Positions 63,601-64,000 of a DNA stretch of 64,000 bases are shown here, in pieces. The DNA lies in assembly GCA_016235595.1 (NCBI GenBank), contig JACRJX010000015.1, positions 370,669 to 434,668 on the forward strand, written 5' to 3'. A program made the translations under genes and the position numbers. Numbering within the stretch: the first letter of the stretch is position 1; the number at the start of each line of letters is the position of its first letter. Source of the DNA: Verrucomicrobiota bacterium (lineage in GTDB: Bacteria; Verrucomicrobiota; Verrucomicrobiia; CAIQCK01). Below the pieces are notes generated by a model. That model searched no databases and was not told where the DNA came from. It saw only the letters and a list, made by a program, of their open reading frames with translations.

Positions 63601-64000
63601 GCGATGAACCAAGCGGACCTTTCCGCCAACTTGCTTCCTCGCTTGGCGTCCGGTTCGTCTGGCATCCTGGCGCTCACTGAGAGCAATGCCACCGAGGACT
63701 TGAACATGCAGGCCTATGGCCTTGCAATGGGCCTTGGTGCGGCAGCCGGTTCAACCGTCACCTACACCGGTACGTTCACGCCGGCCACCAACACTTACAA
63801 TCTGGGCGGTGGTGGCGGCACGTTGATCTACGACCAGGTCATTGGCGGCGCTGCCAACCTGGTGGGATTCAACACCAACCTCGTCATTGGGCAGCCCGGC
63901 CAGAGCGGCACGGTGATCCTGACCCGGGACAATACCTACACCGGTTACACCTTCATCAATTCCAACAACACCCTTCAGGTTGGCAATGGCGGCACCTCGG
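60634..64000 (+). CDS. Giant secreted protein with autotransporter-associated beta-strand repeats, 3' partial
   Basis: One uninterrupted frame of 1122 codons runs off the window end. Residues 1-55 contain a long signal peptide (basic start, then CALMTMLFCFALTTHVQAQA); an internal ATG at 60709 would give a shorter, cleaner signal. The mature part is a Gly/Asn/Thr-rich array of beta-strand repeats with recurrent SGTNTYTGGT-like units (LLGTNNTYTGGT, LSGTNTYTGGT, LSGNNTYTGNT, TRDNTYTGYT), the PATR/PF12951 signature. Such proteins form long beta-helices at the cell surface, probably for adhesion. No ribosome binding site is evident. The C-terminal anchor or sorting signal lies outside the window. 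Confidence 0.88.
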   Translation, partial: MKTDTAVGPNGASHGTTPQVFARRRMNGLIRAWARCALMTMLFCFALTTHVQAQATNIFTNQTAGVWATAGSWLGGNMPVVGGSNNYIIIFSNTATDLSINNLGLGNAFVLNQMIFSGSAAVSVTNGGSTNFVFVSDSLSALPQINQNNNLANTIYSGLTLNNNLTVGGSGGSAGLLTLRGAVGGSGSLTMTGAFTLLLGTNNTYTGGTIINGGIVRLGATNALGLPGSSTLATVNAGGSLDLNGNMISSNYSTKTLYIAGFGSGGLGSDSGAVFNAGAFLNNVGLANVTLTGDAAIGGGTGRMDITGVLNGGGFTLYKVGVNDTFFNGSANAYLTNTPTVVITNGAFGMQNNGNLAGAGATVFIVQTNGVLRTYGNLTFTNAITVNGGRVQQQGGGTIGIGSFWNSPVTLNGVSNRFESLGGALTVGGNISGAGDLVKLGYYQLTLSGTNTYTGGTSIRDGMLLFSTTNAIPTAGLVVLGSTTAGVGLGSGSASTALLPYISKDSIGSLVLMGPDVNENIDFNTGGYTNLYLAGGVTMTYGGTYTPYQSSGVNYYRLAAYTNIVFSFTNVISDTDFGATSSVLYVNGINGASAQNQGGVVLITNANTYAGVTVLGSSGAVLQISHNLALGDSSGGTIVSNLTQLRLTNNITINERLTLAGDGFPLYSGALRSFGTNTVTALITGSGSIASGSGMLILSGGLTNTTLLRGNGGFIIITNNPVVNVGGTLTVQDGTPVIFSVTNNNFATLNMAWNGYARLGVDNAFLSTVALDFGDNGGGEMGTFDMAGFDQTVNRFFSGVTNVFGAATLTNSSAVMSTLTVTQTVNTYYGGNMGGALSLVKEGIGTNTLGGSGTHTGPTIINNGAILVSNVNALTRSTVNNMVNGGLRFITVTNANLGGLAGSGTIGLTNYGGGAVILTIGYNNADAIYSGNLTNSGGLVKVSNGVQKLSGNNTYTGNTFINGGVLYAEHTNSLPTTARAITVNSGGAVAMNQADLSANLLPRLASGSSGILALTESNATEDLNMQAYGLAMGLGAAAGSTVTYTGTFTPATNTYNLGGGGGTLIYDQVIGGAANLVGFNTNLVIGQPGQSGTVILTRDNTYTGYTFINSNNTLQVGNGGTS

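Overview
The window looks like chromosomal DNA from a high-GC member of the Verrucomicrobiota, most likely a Limisphaerales/Pedosphaera-type lineage. The grounds are three PEP-CTERM proteins with a VPE(A/P)SS motif and an Arg-rich tail, a very large adhesin built of autotransporter-associated beta-strand repeats, Tat-exported Gfo/Idh/MocA oxidoreductases, many secreted polysaccharide-active enzymes, a sulfatase and a class I lysyl-tRNA synthetase. The taxonomic call is inference from gene content. I saw no rRNA, tRNA, CRISPR array, prophage or transposase.

Layout. 0-19 kb holds mainly exported proteins: a 5'-truncated rhamnogalacturonan-lyase-like protein, a Tat oxidoreductase, a large FAD/SLH-like/glycosidase fusion, two paralogous PEP-CTERM phosphoesterases flanking a PEP-CTERM propeller protein, a Tat deacetylase-like protein, a GT-C-type membrane protein, a ceramidase-like protein, an exported CinA-like protein and a sulfatase. 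19-28 kb holds an AraC regulator divergent from a tightly coupled seven-gene operon: DegT aminotransferase, two Gfo/Idh/MocA dehydrogenases, an alpha/beta hydrolase, a VOC-like protein, a non-pyrrolysine MttB-family methyltransferase and an APC permease. This reads as uptake and breakdown of an N-methylated or amino-sugar-like compound, but the substrate is unknown.

28-42 kb centres on a glucosylglycerate island. GpgS-like synthase and GH13_18 phosphorylase genes run rightward, and a GT4, a HAD hydrolase, a dihydrouridine synthase, class I LysRS, a methyltransferase and a large glycosidase run leftward from the same intergenic region, which carries two tandem palindromes. A second GT4 gene closes the island. 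42-46.5 kb has a Ca2+-type P-ATPase coupled to a tandem universal stress protein, plus an HPF/RaiA-like protein and a small membrane protein.

46.4-48 kb is the strangest stretch. Two copies of a roughly 245-bp repeat, with a 128-bp core differing at one base and full of nested hairpins, bracket an intact exbD and a 5'-decapitated exbB, next to another gene remnant. 48-60 kb holds a Na+/H+ antiporter, an M60 peptidase / beta-propeller / PQQ-propeller / GH29 fucosidase series, a nucleoside-salvage operon (purine nucleoside phosphorylase, cytidine deaminase, methyltransferase) and an SppA protease. The last 3.4 kb is one open frame encoding the beta-strand-repeat adhesin, cut off by the window edge.
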